Shown here piece by piece: positions 15,560 to 25,133 of a stretch of DNA of 64,000 nucleotides. Positions within the stretch are counted from its first letter, which is position 1. Each line of letters begins with the position of its first letter. A program made the position numbers and the translations under genes. The DNA lies in assembly GCF_014207375.1 (NCBI RefSeq), contig NZ_JACHEE010000004.1, positions 186,001 to 250,000 of the forward strand, in the 5' to 3' direction. Below the pieces are notes generated by a model, which saw only the letters and a program-made list of their open reading frames with translations, was not told the DNA's origin and did no database searches. Source of the DNA: Arthrobacter sp. AZCC_0090. GTDB taxonomy: Bacteria > Actinomycetota > Actinomycetes > Actinomycetales > Micrococcaceae.

Positions 15560-17080
15560 TCAGGCGCCGCGCAGCAGTTTCGCGAATTTCTCCGGCGGCA
15601 TGGGTCGTCCGAAGTAGTACCCCTGACCACTCGCGCAACCCAAGCGGGAGAGCTCAGCCGCTTGCTCTGCTGTTTCGATGCCTTCCGCGACGGCCTGCAT
15701 TCCGCACGCATGGATGAGCTGAAGAACCGCCGCCACAAAGTCCCGTTCTTTGTCGTCCGTACCCAGTCCTTGGATCAGGGACCGGTCAATCTTGACCACG
15801 TTGACGGGGAGGTTGCGTAGATAGCTGATGGACGAATAGCCTGTGCCGAAATCGTCGATCTCCAAGCGGATTCCCAAGCGCCGGAGGCCTGTCAGCGAGT
15901 ATTTGTCGATGTCGCTGCCATTCACCGCCATCGACTCCGTGAGTTCGATAACAAGGCTGGATGCTTCCACTCCGGTTTCGGCGAGCACTTCCCGCACATG
16001 CTCAATCAATTCCAGGCTTTGAAGTTCGGTGGTCGAAATGTTGACCCGCATGCTGAAGTCGTCGTCCACGCCCGGGCCATCCTGCCACTCGCGCAGTTGC
16101 CACATCGCTTGGCGAAGAACCCAATAGCCGAGATCGATGATGATGCCCGTTTCCTCGGCCAACGGTATGAACGCATCCGGCATCAGCAATCCCCTGTCGG
16201 GGTGGTTCCACCGCACCAGCGCCTCGGCGCCTTCAATCCTGCCCGAGCTCAATTCAACAACAGGCTGGAAGTGGAGGACCAACTGATCTGTCCGGATCGC
16301 TTCACGCAGCTCCGAGATCATGAGGCCTTGGAGTCGGCGTGCATACAACAATGCCGGCTCGAAGACCCTGACAGTGCTTCGCTGTTCGGCTTTTGCCGCA
16401 TACATGGCCGTATCGGCTTCCATCACGAGGTCGTCCACTGACTGCCCTGGTTCGCCAACCGTGAGCCCGATGCTGGTTCCGCAGATGATTCGAACTTCAC
16501 CGATCTCGATGCTCTCGCCCACCGCCCGGAGGATCCGTTTGGCCACTCCGCGCGCGTGCGCCGCATTGGATTTGGGCAGCATGACGGCAAACTCATCCCC
16601 GCCCAACCTGGCCACCGTGTCGCCGTCGCGGACTGCGGCAAGCAAGCGTTTGGCGGTGACCTGCAGGACAGTATCGCCAGCCCCGTGTCCCAGGGTGTCG
16701 TTGATCCCCTTGAACGAATTCAGGTCCAAAACGAGCAGCGCGGGGGGAAGTTCTCCGCGCTCCGCCTCCAGGAGTTCGTGGCTCAGGGCCCGGTTGAGCG
16801 CAGTGCGGTTGGCCAACTGTGTCAGGGGATCGGTGAGTGCCATCCGTTCAAGTTCGATTTGGGCCTCGCGCAGCATGGCGGTGCGGCTTTCGACCCGCTC
16901 CTCGAGCTCCTGGTAGATGGCCTGGAGATCGTCCGCCATGAGATTGATACCGGTGATGACGGCGGCCACTTCGTCTCGCGGGCCAGAGACTGGAATCCGC
17001 GTGCTGAGGTCGCCGTCCGCAATCCGGACCACCCCTTCAACCAGGGCGAGGAGTCGTGGATCCTGGGGCTCATGATCCAC
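15560..17080 (-). CDS. HAMP-GGDEF-EAL cyclic-di-GMP enzyme
   Basis: A 506-aa cytosolic protein. Residues 5-60 look like a HAMP/coiled-coil segment without a membrane anchor. The diguanylate cyclase domain carries RLGGDEF (about residue 157) with an upstream RDGD inhibitory-site motif. The EAL domain has EGAEALVRW (about residue 286), the NIST segment and DDFGTGYSS. Both active-site signatures are intact, so synthesis and hydrolysis of c-di-GMP are both possible. It starts at GTG 17080 and overlaps the frameshifted SpoIIAA-like gene by 11 bp, suggesting that gene once supplied a regulatory partner. The c-di-GMP-responsive module at 19789-26062 lies nearby. Confidence 0.92.
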   Translation of the reverse strand: MDHEPQDPRLLALVEGVVRIADGDLSTRIPVSGPRDEVAAVITGINLMADDLQAIYQELEERVESRTAMLREAQIELERMALTDPLTQLANRTALNRALSHELLEAERGELPPALLVLDLNSFKGINDTLGHGAGDTVLQVTAKRLLAAVRDGDTVARLGGDEFAVMLPKSNAAHARGVAKRILRAVGESIEIGEVRIICGTSIGLTVGEPGQSVDDLVMEADTAMYAAKAEQRSTVRVFEPALLYARRLQGLMISELREAIRTDQLVLHFQPVVELSSGRIEGAEALVRWNHPDRGLLMPDAFIPLAEETGIIIDLGYWVLRQAMWQLREWQDGPGVDDDFSMRVNISTTELQSLELIEHVREVLAETGVEASSLVIELTESMAVNGSDIDKYSLTGLRRLGIRLEIDDFGTGYSSISYLRNLPVNVVKIDRSLIQGLGTDDKERDFVAAVLQLIHACGMQAVAEGIETAEQAAELSRLGCASGQGYYFGRPMPPEKFAKLLRGA

Positions 17081-17515
17081 GGTGGTGCTCTCTCAACCAG
17101 TCGCGGGCTTCTGCCTCGGAGGTGAAGAACCGGGCCGGAACCGAGTCCGACTTTGCGCGCAGGAGGTAATGCGCGATCACCCGATCCACGGGGCTCTCCC
17201 CCAGCAAGGCACATGCCGAAACAACCGTGGAATTCGTGTAGGCGAGGCGCGCGTCGTTCGTCACTGACAGGACTCCGGTCACTGTCAGCAACAGCGGCAC
17301 CCTTCGTCCTTCCGCAAAAGCGCGGACAGCGGCTGCGCAGCCCGCGCTTCAGGCGAGCGGACCACCGTGTTGGGCGGCAGGATGACCTCAACGATGCCGT
17401 CGTCCGACAAGTCGACGGCGATCCGTTCCGCAGCGGCGAAGACCACTTCCGCAGCGGCGTGCAGGGCGTCATCAGGAAGCCGGGATTCCTGGGCGGGCAG
17501 TGTCTGGGCGCTCAT
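17070..17515 (-). pseudogene. SpoIIAA/STAS-like protein gene broken by a 1-nt frameshift
   Basis: The N-terminal half (ATG 17515, MSAQTLPAQESRLPDDAL) reads through DGIVEVILPPNTVVRSPEA and then hits a stop at 17285. The C-terminal half continues in another frame as FAEGRRVPLLLTVTGVLSV, through ALLGESPVDRVIAHYLL, to a stop at 17070. Adding one base in the AAAA run at 17316-17319 (TTTT on the coding strand) joins both halves into one plausible protein of about 148 aa. This is either a real pseudogene, a sequencing error in a homopolymer, or less likely a -1 slippage site. The assembled protein resembles small SpoIIAA/STAS-like actinobacterial proteins. It overlaps the GGDEF-EAL start. Confidence 0.75.
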
Positions 17516-17795
17516 CGCTATGTGGCCTGCCGCCGTCGGGCGATCGGCCCACGAACGTCCCGAAAGGCACAAACCGAGAGGTAGGACGTTGCCTTTATGC
17601 GGAATATGAAGCCTGCGTGTCCCGGACGACGCAGAACAAGCTGATGAGTCATGGGTCCTATGTTCTGCTGTGTCGATCAATCTAGTCGGCGCCAAGACTG
17701 CGTGGAACCCTCAGCCCGGCGCCATTCCGGTGAGTGCACTCATGATACACAGACTGCCCGCTCACAGACATGAGGGTACCCCCGAAAGCTCAGCG
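17516..17795. other. Intergenic region, 280 bp
   Basis: Lies between the DUF998-like stop and the SpoIIAA-like start, both on the minus strand. I see no RNA motif, repeat or credible small gene. Confidence 0.35.
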
Positions 17796-18554
17796 TCATG
17801 CAACCCGCGCCGCCGTCCGTCGTACTTCACGGACGCGCTGCGCCACCACCAGCCCCGCAGCGCAAAATCCGACGGTGATCGGATATGCCATCAGGCGTTC
17901 CAAGGTTCCGGGTTCGGGGACGTCCATCCGGGTCAGTCCACCTACCACGAGGGCTCCCAGCGACACCGTTCCACACACCAGAATGAACCAACTCATAGGC
18001 GTATGCGGCAGCCAGAGCAGCCCGAGGAGCACCAGGGCGAATGCCCCGCCGATGAAGAACATGAGGGCGCCAACAAGATGCAGAGGAGAGCGGAGGTCTT
18101 CCGGCACAAATCCGACAACCACGGTTCCCAGCCCGGAGATGCCTGTCAGAATGCGGACCACGACGGCGGAGTTCCACGCTTTGCGATAGGCGGCGCCTTG
18201 CTGGATCCGCACGCCGGGACGGGCAGCAATACACAGGAGCGCGGAGCTGAGCAGCAGTGCCCCGAACAGCATTCCGAGGCCCTGCACCACGAAGGACGCG
18301 TTCATGAGCAGATGGAGCGGCGAACAGATGTCGCGGTGCTCGTAGATCCCGCAGTTGATCGCGCCAAGGTCGCTGATGAAACCGGTCCGGCGATCATAGG
18401 CCTCGAGCCCGTGCCAGGCTTCGATCACTGCCGATTCGGCCACGAAATACTGCACCACGCTCAATTGCGCCCAGCCGCCAATGAACGAGCGGGTCGAGGC
18501 CAGGTCCGGCAGGTAGTCGCCGGGGGCGGCCGGCACGGTCATCTGCTCTCTCAT
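17796..18554 (-). CDS. DUF998-like polytopic membrane protein
   Basis: A 252-aa protein with seven or eight hydrophobic segments and the motif series ISDLGA and CSPLHLLMNASFVVQGLGM typical of DUF998-type membrane proteins (family assignment from memory). No catalytic residues are evident. Start ATG 18554; ATG 18542 is an alternative with AGAGAG before it. It diverges from the tRNA gene at 18697. Its function is unknown. Confidence 0.7.
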   Translation of the reverse strand: MREQMTVPAAPGDYLPDLASTRSFIGGWAQLSVVQYFVAESAVIEAWHGLEAYDRRTGFISDLGAINCGIYEHRDICSPLHLLMNASFVVQGLGMLFGALLLSSALLCIAARPGVRIQQGAAYRKAWNSAVVVRILTGISGLGTVVVGFVPEDLRSPLHLVGALMFFIGGAFALVLLGLLWLPHTPMSWFILVCGTVSLGALVVGGLTRMDVPEPGTLERLMAYPITVGFCAAGLVVAQRVREVRRTAARVA

Positions 18555-18696
18555 GCCCGCCAGCCTAGCGGCAGTGCACCGACGTGCCGGGCTGTCGGTG
18601 TTGCCGACGCTCGGTGTTCGGGGGCTGCCCCGGCAGCTTGTATGCTTGTATGCGTGCCCAGCCAGCGGCTCCCCGGAGCGTTCAGGACGTGCACAG

Positions 18697-18769
18697 GCCC
18701 TCGTAGCTCAGTGGATAGAGCACGGCTCTCCTAAAGCCGGTGTCGTTGGTTCGATTCCAATCGAGGGCA
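18697..18769 (+). tRNA. tRNA-Arg (anticodon CCU)
   Basis: 73 nt with acceptor GCCCTCG/CGAGGGC plus discriminator A, D-arm GCTCAGTGGATAGAGC, anticodon stem CGGCT/AGCCG with loop CTCCTAA (CCT at 18730-18732), and T-arm GTTGGTTCGATTCCAAT. CCA is not encoded. It reads AGG codons, rare in this GC-rich genome. Confidence 0.97.
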
Positions 18770-18770
18770 C

Positions 18771-19226
18771 GTGAAAGACCAGCCGTGCAATTCGTCTCCG
18801 ACGCAGGACCTGCGGGCCTACTTGCTGGGCGGCTGGACCGTGGAACGGTCCCTGTGGGACCGGGCGAGCGGCACCCGCGGTACGTTCACCGGCGTCGTGC
18901 GCTATTCAGGTACCCCCGACGGCGGGCTCCTCCTTCGCGAGGACGGCACCATGACCTGGCCTACCCACACCGGCCCCGCCTTCCGCGAATACCTCCTGCG
19001 CCCCTCGGACTCCCCGGCCGCAATGGACGTCTACTTCCCGGATGGCAAACCTTTCCACCGCATGAGCTTCATCGGCCGTGCCAACGAAGACCGGCACTGG
19101 TGCGATCCCGATGACTACAAGGTCAACTACTTCTGGGGCGGACCCGATGCCTTTAGCTACGCCTGGGACGTGCAGGGACCAGCCAAGGATCTGCTGCTGG
19201 AATCGCAGTTGAGGAGAGAGCGATGA
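18771..19226 (+). CDS. DUF6314-like calycin-fold protein
   Basis: A 151-aa soluble protein beginning at GTG 18771, two bases after the tRNA ends. It has LLGGWTVERSL, a run of short beta strands, FHRMSF and HWCDPDDYKVNYF, the pattern of DUF6314 proteins that look lipocalin-like. No function is established. There is no room for a Shine-Dalgarno sequence outside the tRNA, so the message may be leaderless once the tRNA is processed. It overlaps the NUDIX gene by ATGA. Confidence 0.8.
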   Translation: MKDQPCNSSPTQDLRAYLLGGWTVERSLWDRASGTRGTFTGVVRYSGTPDGGLLLREDGTMTWPTHTGPAFREYLLRPSDSPAAMDVYFPDGKPFHRMSFIGRANEDRHWCDPDDYKVNYFWGGPDAFSYAWDVQGPAKDLLLESQLRRER

Positions 19227-19660
19227 GCCAAAACAGCCCGGCCAAGGATCTGCTCGTGGTCAGCGCGGTCTGCGTCTACGACGACGCCGGGCGGCTGCTG
19301 ACGGTCCGAAAGCGCGGTACGGACAAATTCATGCACCCTGGAGGCAAGCCGGAACCCGGAGAAACCGCGGCCGAGGCGGCATCCCGCGAGCTGGCCGAGG
19401 AAGTGGGAATCACCATCGGCTCCGCGGACTTGGAGCCCCTGGGCAGCTGGCTCGCCGTCGCCGCCAATGAGGCCGCCACGGACATCCAGGCCACCGTCTT
19501 CACCGCTCCGGGCACCTGGGAGGCCCACCCCTCGGCCGAAATCGCGGAGATCCGTTGGCTAGACCTCGTGGCTGAACTTCCGGACGATCTGGCCCCGCTC
19601 CTGACGGACCATGTGCTGCCTTTTCTCTCGCGAAAGCAAGGCCTTTCCGCTCCGCGATAA
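19223..19660 (+). CDS. NUDIX hydrolase
   Basis: A 145-aa protein with a complete NUDIX box GGKPEPGETAAEAASRELAEEVGI (GX5EX7REUXEEXGU). It hydrolyses a nucleoside diphosphate linked to some moiety, perhaps oxidised nucleotides; the substrate cannot be deduced. Translation is coupled to the DUF6314-like gene by a 4-bp overlap. Confidence 0.9.
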   Translation: MSQNSPAKDLLVVSAVCVYDDAGRLLTVRKRGTDKFMHPGGKPEPGETAAEAASRELAEEVGITIGSADLEPLGSWLAVAANEAATDIQATVFTAPGTWEAHPSAEIAEIRWLDLVAELPDDLAPLLTDHVLPFLSRKQGLSAPR

Positions 19661-19686
19661 TTCTCCTTCTGGTTGGGCGTAAACTT

Positions 19687-19727
19687 CACCGTTTTCCCAT
19701 GAAAATACGGTGGGAACTGGCTATAGT
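19687..19727 (+). promoter_or_regulatory. Inverted repeat and -10 element before the polysaccharide synthase
   Basis: CACCGT and ACGGTG (19687-19692, 19707-19712) form an inverted repeat, followed by the -10-like TATAGT at 19722-19727. No good -35 is visible at the usual distance, which would fit an activator-dependent promoter. A site GGGGGA precedes the ATG at 19789. Confidence 0.45.
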
Positions 19728-19788
19728 GGTCGCACAGTTTGTTTTAACTTGATACAGGCTGCATTGTCAGATCCAGCTGGGGGATCGC

Positions 19789-21822
19789 ATGCAATCTCTT
19801 GAACAACGCCGACGCGCCCGGGGAACCGTCGGTGGAGAAGTCGGCGGAGAGGCCGGTGGAGAACGGACACCGTTCCGTGACACTCCGCTGGAGGTCAAGA
19901 CCTTCTCGACGGCGGGAATCGCAGCTTGGGCAGCGCAGCTGGGTTCGCCCGCGCCCGAGGCTCCGCGTTCCCGCAGAATGGCCAGGACCGGCGGGATAGC
20001 TTCGATCGCGGCCTTGTTGCTCTACCTGACCTGGCGCATAGCGTTCACCATGCCGCTTGGAGGCTGGGATCATGCCATCGCCTGGACGCTGGTGGCGTTT
20101 GAGGCCCTCCCGCTTGTGGGGCTGGTCCTGAAGTCCATCACGCTGTGGAACATCGACTGTCATGCGCCGGAGCCGGTTGCCGAACCGCCCAATGGCATGA
20201 GGGTCGCCGTGTTGATCCCCACCTACAACGAGCCGGTGGAGGTTCTTGCCCCCACCATCGCGGCGGCCTGTGCCCTCCAACCGAGCCACGAAACATGGGT
20301 GTTGGATGACGGATCCCGCCCGTGGGTTGCCGAGATGTGCGCATCTTTCGGCGCGAGCTTTGTCACCCGCGCGGAGCATGACCATGCCAAGGCGGGCAAC
20401 ATGAACCACGCACTGGATCTGATGGCTGCGGAGGAAGCAGCCGGCAAAGACCCAATCGACATCATTGCCGTGCTGGACTGCGACCATGTCCCCCTGCCTA
20501 CATTCCTGACGGCCACCTTGGGATGGTTCGCCGACGAGGAAATCGCCCTCATCCAGGGGCCACAGGCTTTCTATAACTCGGGAGCCTTCGACGACGACGG
20601 AATCTCCGGCGAGCAAGGGTTGTTCTTCAACGTCCTCATGCCCTCACGCAACATTCCCGGCGCGGGGCCGTTCTGGTGCGGGTCAACCTCGCTGCTCCGG
20701 GTCAAAGCGCTGCGTGAGGTAGGCGGAGTAGCCACGGAAACCATCACCGAGGACATGCACACCACCCTCAAGCTCATCCGGATCGGATGGAAGACCGTGT
20801 ACCACCATCAAACACTGGCAGTGGGCCTGGCCCCGGCAACGGCCGATCAGTACCTGCTGCAACGCCGCCGTTGGGGTATGGGCGCTATGCAGATCCTGAC
20901 TTACGAGCGCCTTTGTTCCGCCAAGAGCTGGATGACTTGGCGGAACTTCCATGAATACCTCAACGGAACTTTATGGTGGCTGGAAGGCATTGCCACCTTG
21001 GTTGCGTTCTTTATTCCGATGGCGGTCATGATCTCGGGAGCCCAGACTTCCACCGCCGGTCCCGTGGAGTTCACCCTCGTTTTTGGAGCAATGTTCTGGA
21101 TCCGTTTGTGGGGCGCCAAAAGACTCATGCGCCACCAGATCCATTGGCCGACGGCGTTCGCCCTGAGGATCTTCCGGGTCCCCGTGGGCATGGCTTGCCT
21201 CTGGTGGCTCGTCTCCCGCAAGACCTTGGAGTTTCAAGTCACTCCCAAAGGCGCCGCGGAACTTCGACTCCGCGGGCGGGCCCCGCGAATCCTTCTTGTG
21301 TTGATCTTCATCGTTGCCGCGATCATTCTCTACGCAACCGCGGGAGTCCTGGGATGGGTGCCCTGGCGGACAAGTCCCGGCTCCACGATTGCCGCCGGCG
21401 TCTGGCTGGTGTTGGCCGGAGCAGTCCTGGTGCTGGGAACACTCCGGATCCGTGCCGCCGAATTTGCCACGTCACGAAGGAGCGCCCACCGGGTCACCGT
21501 CAACCTACCCGTCACTGTTGAGGGGGTTCCAGGAGAACTGCTTGATATCTCCATGGGTGGTGCCGCCGTCCGGGTGGAGGCCGACGCACTGCCAGAGGCC
21601 GGCCGCGTTCATGTGGCGCTGCCGGGGGCCGAACCGATTGCCCTGGACATCGTTCGGGTCTGGTCCACGTCAAGGGACAGCCGCACGGCGTCGCTGCGGG
21701 TTCGCGACGGCGACTGGGCCGCGTATCGAGGCCTCGCACTCTGGCTGTTCCACACTCCGGACAACGTGCTTCCCGGTTTTCCCGCAGGTGTTCCCGCCAT
21801 TGCAACACGGGAGTCGGCATGA
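19789..21822 (+). CDS. Cellulose-synthase-like GT2 with C-terminal PilZ domain
   Basis: A 677-aa inner-membrane polysaccharide synthase of BcsA architecture. Two membrane helices (about 65-120) precede the GT-A domain with PTYNEP, VLDDGSRPW, AVLDCDH, TITEDMH and QRRRWGMGAMQ, the full D,D,D,QxxRW set. Several further membrane helices follow, then a PilZ domain from about residue 562 with the c-di-GMP-binding RRSAHR and DISMGG. Synthesis is therefore expected to be switched on by c-di-GMP. No bcsB or bcsC partner is nearby, so the polymer may not be cellulose. The stop overlaps the hybrid kinase start by 4 bp. Confidence 0.92.
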   Translation: MQSLEQRRRARGTVGGEVGGEAGGERTPFRDTPLEVKTFSTAGIAAWAAQLGSPAPEAPRSRRMARTGGIASIAALLLYLTWRIAFTMPLGGWDHAIAWTLVAFEALPLVGLVLKSITLWNIDCHAPEPVAEPPNGMRVAVLIPTYNEPVEVLAPTIAAACALQPSHETWVLDDGSRPWVAEMCASFGASFVTRAEHDHAKAGNMNHALDLMAAEEAAGKDPIDIIAVLDCDHVPLPTFLTATLGWFADEEIALIQGPQAFYNSGAFDDDGISGEQGLFFNVLMPSRNIPGAGPFWCGSTSLLRVKALREVGGVATETITEDMHTTLKLIRIGWKTVYHHQTLAVGLAPATADQYLLQRRRWGMGAMQILTYERLCSAKSWMTWRNFHEYLNGTLWWLEGIATLVAFFIPMAVMISGAQTSTAGPVEFTLVFGAMFWIRLWGAKRLMRHQIHWPTAFALRIFRVPVGMACLWWLVSRKTLEFQVTPKGAAELRLRGRAPRILLVLIFIVAAIILYATAGVLGWVPWRTSPGSTIAAGVWLVLAGAVLVLGTLRIRAAEFATSRRSAHRVTVNLPVTVEGVPGELLDISMGGAAVRVEADALPEAGRVHVALPGAEPIALDIVRVWSTSRDSRTASLRVRDGDWAAYRGLALWLFHTPDNVLPGFPAGVPAIATRESA

Positions 21823-24800
21823 GCGGGCACGGGAGGCGAAAGCCCGCCCTATCCTGGATGGTCATTGGCATCAGCATGGCGGTGGTCATCCTGGCTGTTG
21901 TCCTTGGAGCAAATCCGGGGACGTCGGCCGCACAGTCAGCGGGTGACCTCGCTATACTGGCAGCCGCACTGACCGCTTTAGCCAGTTGCGCACGCGCAGC
22001 ACGGCGCAAGGACGAAAGCGCACGTGCTTGGTGGGTCATGGCCCTTGCGATACTCGTCTGGACCATCGGTCAATCAATTTGGTCCTTCTACGGGCTCACG
22101 CTGGACCACGACTACCCCTACCCTTCCATAGCCGACGCCGCTTTCGTCGGCTATTCGATCCCGGCCGCGATCGCCCTTTACTTGTTCCCGCGTCCCCGCG
22201 TTTCCCGGGTAGCCTTCCTCCGCGGACTGTTGGATGCGGCAGTAATCGCCTCCGCCGTGCTTTTCATGAGCTGGGCCACGGTGCTCGGTTCCATGTACAA
22301 GGCCGAAGGGCAGGACATCCTCGTCCATCTCACCGGCCTCGCCTATCCTGTTGCCGATTTCGTCATGGTCTCCATCGTCCTCGTACTGACCATGCGGAGG
22401 GCACCTGGAGAGCGCCTCAGGTGGGTCTGCCTGGGCGGCGGACTCCTGGTCCTGGCGTTCACCGACAGCACCTATGTGAAGATGACCTTTGACGGCGTCA
22501 CCGGATTGACTGGAACACCCTTGGCCGCGGGCTGGATCGCAGCGTTCCTGCTGATCGCCCTCGCCCCGCTGGTCCCCTACTCGGCACGTTCCCGGAAAGA
22601 CCGGCGCTTCTACACCTTGGCGTTGGAGCTACTCCCCTACGTGCCTGTTTTCGGAGCGGTCATGGTGGCGCCCATACGGGTCGGGCGTCCCAGCGACCCG
22701 TTCCTCCAGTCCGTAGGCCTTACCGTGTTGGCCCTGGCCATCACCCGCCAGACCCTCATCATCCTGGAGAACATCGCGCTGACGCGGGACCTGGAATCCA
22801 AGGTTGCCCAGCGCACGGCGGAACTCGAAGGCCTGGGGGCGATCGTCAACTCCTCGGCGGACGCCATTGTGGGCAAGACCTTGGAAGGTGTCATCACCAG
22901 CTGGAATCCGGGGGCGGAGCGCATCTACGGTTATAGCGCAGCCGAGGCCATCGGCACGCATGTTTCCTTCCTCATCCCGGATGAACTCCAAGGTGAAGAA
23001 AAATCGCTGCTCGCCGCCATTAGGGCCGGCGGGGAGAGGCATAGCTACGAAACGTCACGGATCCGCAGTGACGGTTCCATCTTTCCTGTCTCCGTTACGA
23101 TGTCCCCCATCCGCGGCACGGACGGCATCCACGGAGTCGCCACAATATCCCGCGACATCACCGAACGCCGCCAGGCCCAGTCCGAGCTGGTTGCGGCCCG
23201 CGAGGCCGCCGAGGAAGCCAGCCGCTTGAAGTCGGAGTTCCTGGCGACGATGAGCCACGAAATCCGCACACCGATGAACGGCGTGATCGGATTGACCGGA
23301 TTGCTGCTGGACACCCCCTTGGAGGAAACCCAGCGGCAATATGCGGAAGGAGTCAAAGGGGCGGGCGAAGCCTTGCTGACCCTGATCAACGACATTTTGG
23401 ACTTCTCGAAACTCGAAGCGGGCAAGGTCGACCTGGACCCCGCCCCCTTCAACCCACGCACCCTCGTGGAGGAGCTCGCGGCCCTCTTGGCCGAAGCCGC
23501 CCAGGCAAAAGGCCTGGAACTGATCGCGTACTGCCGGCCGGAAGTTCCCGCGATGCTCGTCGGCGACGCCGGTCGCATCCGGCAGATTCTCCTCAACCTG
23601 GCCTCAAACGCCGTGAAGTTCACTCCTTCCGGGGAAGTCGTCATCAGCGTGAAGGTCATGAAGCAGGACGCCGCAAACGTTCGGGTGCGCTTCGAAGTCC
23701 GGGACACCGGGATCGGGATCGAAGCAGCCGATCACCTCAGGCTCTTCGAGTCCTTCTCCCAGGCCGACGCCTCCACCACTCGGCGCTATGGCGGAACCGG
23801 CCTGGGACTGGCGATCTCGCGGAGGCTCACAGAAGTGATGGGTGGCGAGATCGGAGTGGACAGCTCCCTGGGGAACGGCAGCACCTTCTGGGCCACCCTT
23901 CCATTAGGAGTGACAAGCCCAGCCGCAGCTCCGCCGTCGATCTCTCCCGACCAACTGACCGGACTCCGGGTCCTGGTGGTGGACGACAACGCGACCAACC
24001 GCTTGGTGCTCGAGGGGCAGTTGGCGGGCTGGCGGATGAATCCTGAGGCTGTAAGCAACGCCCAAGAGGGCCTGGACCGTTGCCGCGAGGAAGCCGCCGC
24101 CGGACGTCCCTTCGACATTGCGGTGCTCGATATGTGCATGCCCCACATGAACGGCCTGGAATTGGCCCACACACTGAGTACCGACGTCGAACTGGAATCC
24201 ACCCGGATCATCATGCTGACATCCACCATGAACGTGGACAAAGCCGAACTCGTAGCGGCCGGGGTCCAGGAGTGGCTCACGAAGCCCGTGCGCAGTTCCG
24301 AACTCTACGATCGGCTCATACGCCTTGTGGCGACCCATCCAATCGGCGCTCCCAGCGTTTCTCCCGCAGTCCCCGTGAGCATCAGCCAGCCTTCCCGCGG
24401 CCTGATCTTGATCGTCGAGGACAATGAGGTCAATCAGCTCGTGGCCCGGAGCATGGTCGCAAAGCTAGGGTACGAAGCAGACGTCGTTGCCGACGGAAGT
24501 GAAGCAGTCGCCGCCACCGCGGCGAGCAAGTACGCGGCGGTCCTGATGGACTGCCACATGCCCGTCATGGACGGATTCGAGGCCACCAAGGCCATTCGGG
24601 AACGGCAAAATGGCCACCGCAGGCTCCCCGTCATTGCCATGACCGCCGGGGCCCTGGATGAGGACCGTGACCGGTGCCTTGCCGCCGGGATGGATGACTA
24701 CCTCACCAAACCGGTGGACATGGACAAATTGGACCAAGTTCTCTCGCGGTGGATTCCCGAGGCACCGAAGGAGAGCACAGAACCTGCCCTCGACCCCGCA

Positions 24801-25133
24801 AGGCTGGAAACATTGCGCGACCTCGGCCCGGCGGGCGGGCTGGGGCTGCTGCCCGCCGCGGCACGTGCCTTCCGGAAGGACATTCAACCAACCTTGGAAG
24901 CACTCCGGCACGCTTTGGACAACGGGGGCGGAGACGCTTTCCGCCAGATAGCCCATAAATTGAAAGGCTCGGCAGCGAACATTGGAGCCGCACGCGCGGC
25001 CCGGATGTGCGAGGAAATGGAACACAGCTCGTCGGACGGAGCGCCTGTTGATCGCGCCCTCCTCGCCAGTCTTGAGGCCGAGCTGCTCCTTGTTGACAAA
25101 GCACTGGACGACGCCCTGTCGGTGGCCCCATGA
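21819..25133 (+). CDS. Hybrid sensor kinase: 7-8TM-PAS-HisKA-HATPase-REC-REC-HPt
   Basis: A 1104-aa multi-domain phosphorelay protein. About eight membrane helices fill residues 10-300, then a PAS domain (about 330-450: SSADAIVGKTLEGVITSWN), HisKA with FLATMSHEIRTPMNG (His about 478), and HATPase_c with NLASNAVKF, DTGIGI and GGTGLGL. Receiver 1 has VLDMCMPHMNG (Asp about 770), receiver 2 has VLMDCHMPVMDG (Asp about 909), and an HPt domain has IAHKLKGSAANIG (His about 1046). All catalytic residues appear intact. The obvious target is the REC-GGDEF protein that overlaps its stop by 4 bp, so the signal is converted into c-di-GMP. Confidence 0.93.
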   Translation: MSGHGRRKPALSWMVIGISMAVVILAVVLGANPGTSAAQSAGDLAILAAALTALASCARAARRKDESARAWWVMALAILVWTIGQSIWSFYGLTLDHDYPYPSIADAAFVGYSIPAAIALYLFPRPRVSRVAFLRGLLDAAVIASAVLFMSWATVLGSMYKAEGQDILVHLTGLAYPVADFVMVSIVLVLTMRRAPGERLRWVCLGGGLLVLAFTDSTYVKMTFDGVTGLTGTPLAAGWIAAFLLIALAPLVPYSARSRKDRRFYTLALELLPYVPVFGAVMVAPIRVGRPSDPFLQSVGLTVLALAITRQTLIILENIALTRDLESKVAQRTAELEGLGAIVNSSADAIVGKTLEGVITSWNPGAERIYGYSAAEAIGTHVSFLIPDELQGEEKSLLAAIRAGGERHSYETSRIRSDGSIFPVSVTMSPIRGTDGIHGVATISRDITERRQAQSELVAAREAAEEASRLKSEFLATMSHEIRTPMNGVIGLTGLLLDTPLEETQRQYAEGVKGAGEALLTLINDILDFSKLEAGKVDLDPAPFNPRTLVEELAALLAEAAQAKGLELIAYCRPEVPAMLVGDAGRIRQILLNLASNAVKFTPSGEVVISVKVMKQDAANVRVRFEVRDTGIGIEAADHLRLFESFSQADASTTRRYGGTGLGLAISRRLTEVMGGEIGVDSSLGNGSTFWATLPLGVTSPAAAPPSISPDQLTGLRVLVVDDNATNRLVLEGQLAGWRMNPEAVSNAQEGLDRCREEAAAGRPFDIAVLDMCMPHMNGLELAHTLSTDVELESTRIIMLTSTMNVDKAELVAAGVQEWLTKPVRSSELYDRLIRLVATHPIGAPSVSPAVPVSISQPSRGLILIVEDNEVNQLVARSMVAKLGYEADVVADGSEAVAATAASKYAAVLMDCHMPVMDGFEATKAIRERQNGHRRLPVIAMTAGALDEDRDRCLAAGMDDYLTKPVDMDKLDQVLSRWIPEAPKESTEPALDPARLETLRDLGPAGGLGLLPAAARAFRKDIQPTLEALRHALDNGGGDAFRQIAHKLKGSAANIGAARAARMCEEMEHSSSDGAPVDRALLASLEAELLLVDKALDDALSVAP

